Below are positions 63,768-64,000 of a stretch of 64,000 nucleotides of DNA, in pieces. Both the position numbers and the translations under genes were made by a program. The notes beneath the pieces are model-generated. The model searched no databases. It saw only the letters and a list, made by a program, of their open reading frames with translations, and was not told the origin of the DNA. The stretch is taken from positions 1 to 64,000 of the forward strand of contig NZ_PISE01000029.1 of the NCBI RefSeq assembly GCF_002835805.1, given 5' to 3'. This stretch comes from Niallia nealsonii. GTDB taxonomy: Bacteria; Bacillota; Bacilli; Bacillales; Cytobacillaceae. The stretch's first letter is position 1. Every line of letters starts with the position of its first letter.

Positions 63768-64000
63768 GTGAAAGGGATTTCCACTATTAAAATGTAAATA
63801 TAATTATAGTCCATTAGTTTTAAATGCTGGACTTATTTCTTCACTTCACTGTGATAAGAAAAGCATACTGGAAAAAGAAAATATCATATATTTCACGCCT
63901 ATTGAATTGTATATTGATTTTTAACAGCGGGAAGAAGTGTCATAAATTGAATGATTAGGCCTAGGATGATGTAGAAAACTTGAATGAATTCGATTGCTTG
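63768..64000. other. Right edge, nothing supported
   Basis: The last 230 bases show short coding-like scraps but no start, ribosome site or family likeness. They are probably more of the decayed island. Confidence 0.3.

Noticed and set aside
1-64000. CRISPR arrays, rRNA and tRNA genes
   Set aside because: No regularly spaced direct repeats, rRNA segments or cloverleaf with CCA-end context were seen by eye.

Overview
This is chromosomal DNA of an endospore-forming Bacillaceae species: low GC, strong AGGAGG-type ribosome sites, and dpaAB, spoIIIE, spoVS, cotE and sda-like genes. Gene order from 138 to about 49000 follows the Bacillus subtilis block spoVF-asd-dapG-dapA-rnjB-tepA-spoIIIE-ymfC...ymfF-ymfH-ymfI-ymfJ-ymfK-rodZ-pgsA-cinA-recA-rny-ymdB-spoVS-...-miaB-ymcA-cotE-mutS-mutL. 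It is probably a Bacillus/Niallia-type organism; the species cannot be fixed from sequence alone.

Layout. 1-5300: dipicolinate and aspartate-pathway genes. 5500-7750: a minus-strand pair encoding a GNAT-class V aminotransferase fusion and a PlsY paralogue. 8170-12800: two transporters flanking an IS1595-type insertion sequence with a decayed transposase and a small cargo gene. 13200-18900: rnjB, tepA, ylzJ, spoIIIE. 19100-24950: a GntR regulator and a Bmp-type nucleoside ABC transporter. 25490-31980: ymfF to pgsA. 32190-41370: cinA, recA, rny, ymdB, spoVS, a dipeptidase, miaB and ymcA. 41480-44120: three unknown minus-strand genes, cotE and an excalibur protein. 44420-49010: mutS-mutL. From 49011 the window becomes accessory: a cargo cassette, a broken integrase, two c-di-GMP-I riboswitches, GNAT copies, IS debris, a SunI-like gene, an Sda homologue on the minus strand and decayed genes to the end.

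Two themes stand out. First, five separate insertions (9585-11240, 16189-16318, 25011-25190, 42754-42929, 49061-49918) have related ends or cores and are each bracketed by an 8-bp direct repeat, four exact and one 7 of 8. One carries a transposase remnant, three are MITE-like, and one carries only a chloramphenicol-phosphotransferase-like gene, so it looks like a mobile insertion cassette driven in trans. Second, two c-di-GMP-I riboswitches precede a 46-residue membrane protein and a stand-alone CheY-like receiver. The minus-strand fusion gene at 5528-7749 is the best candidate for an undescribed, possibly aminolipid-making, pathway.
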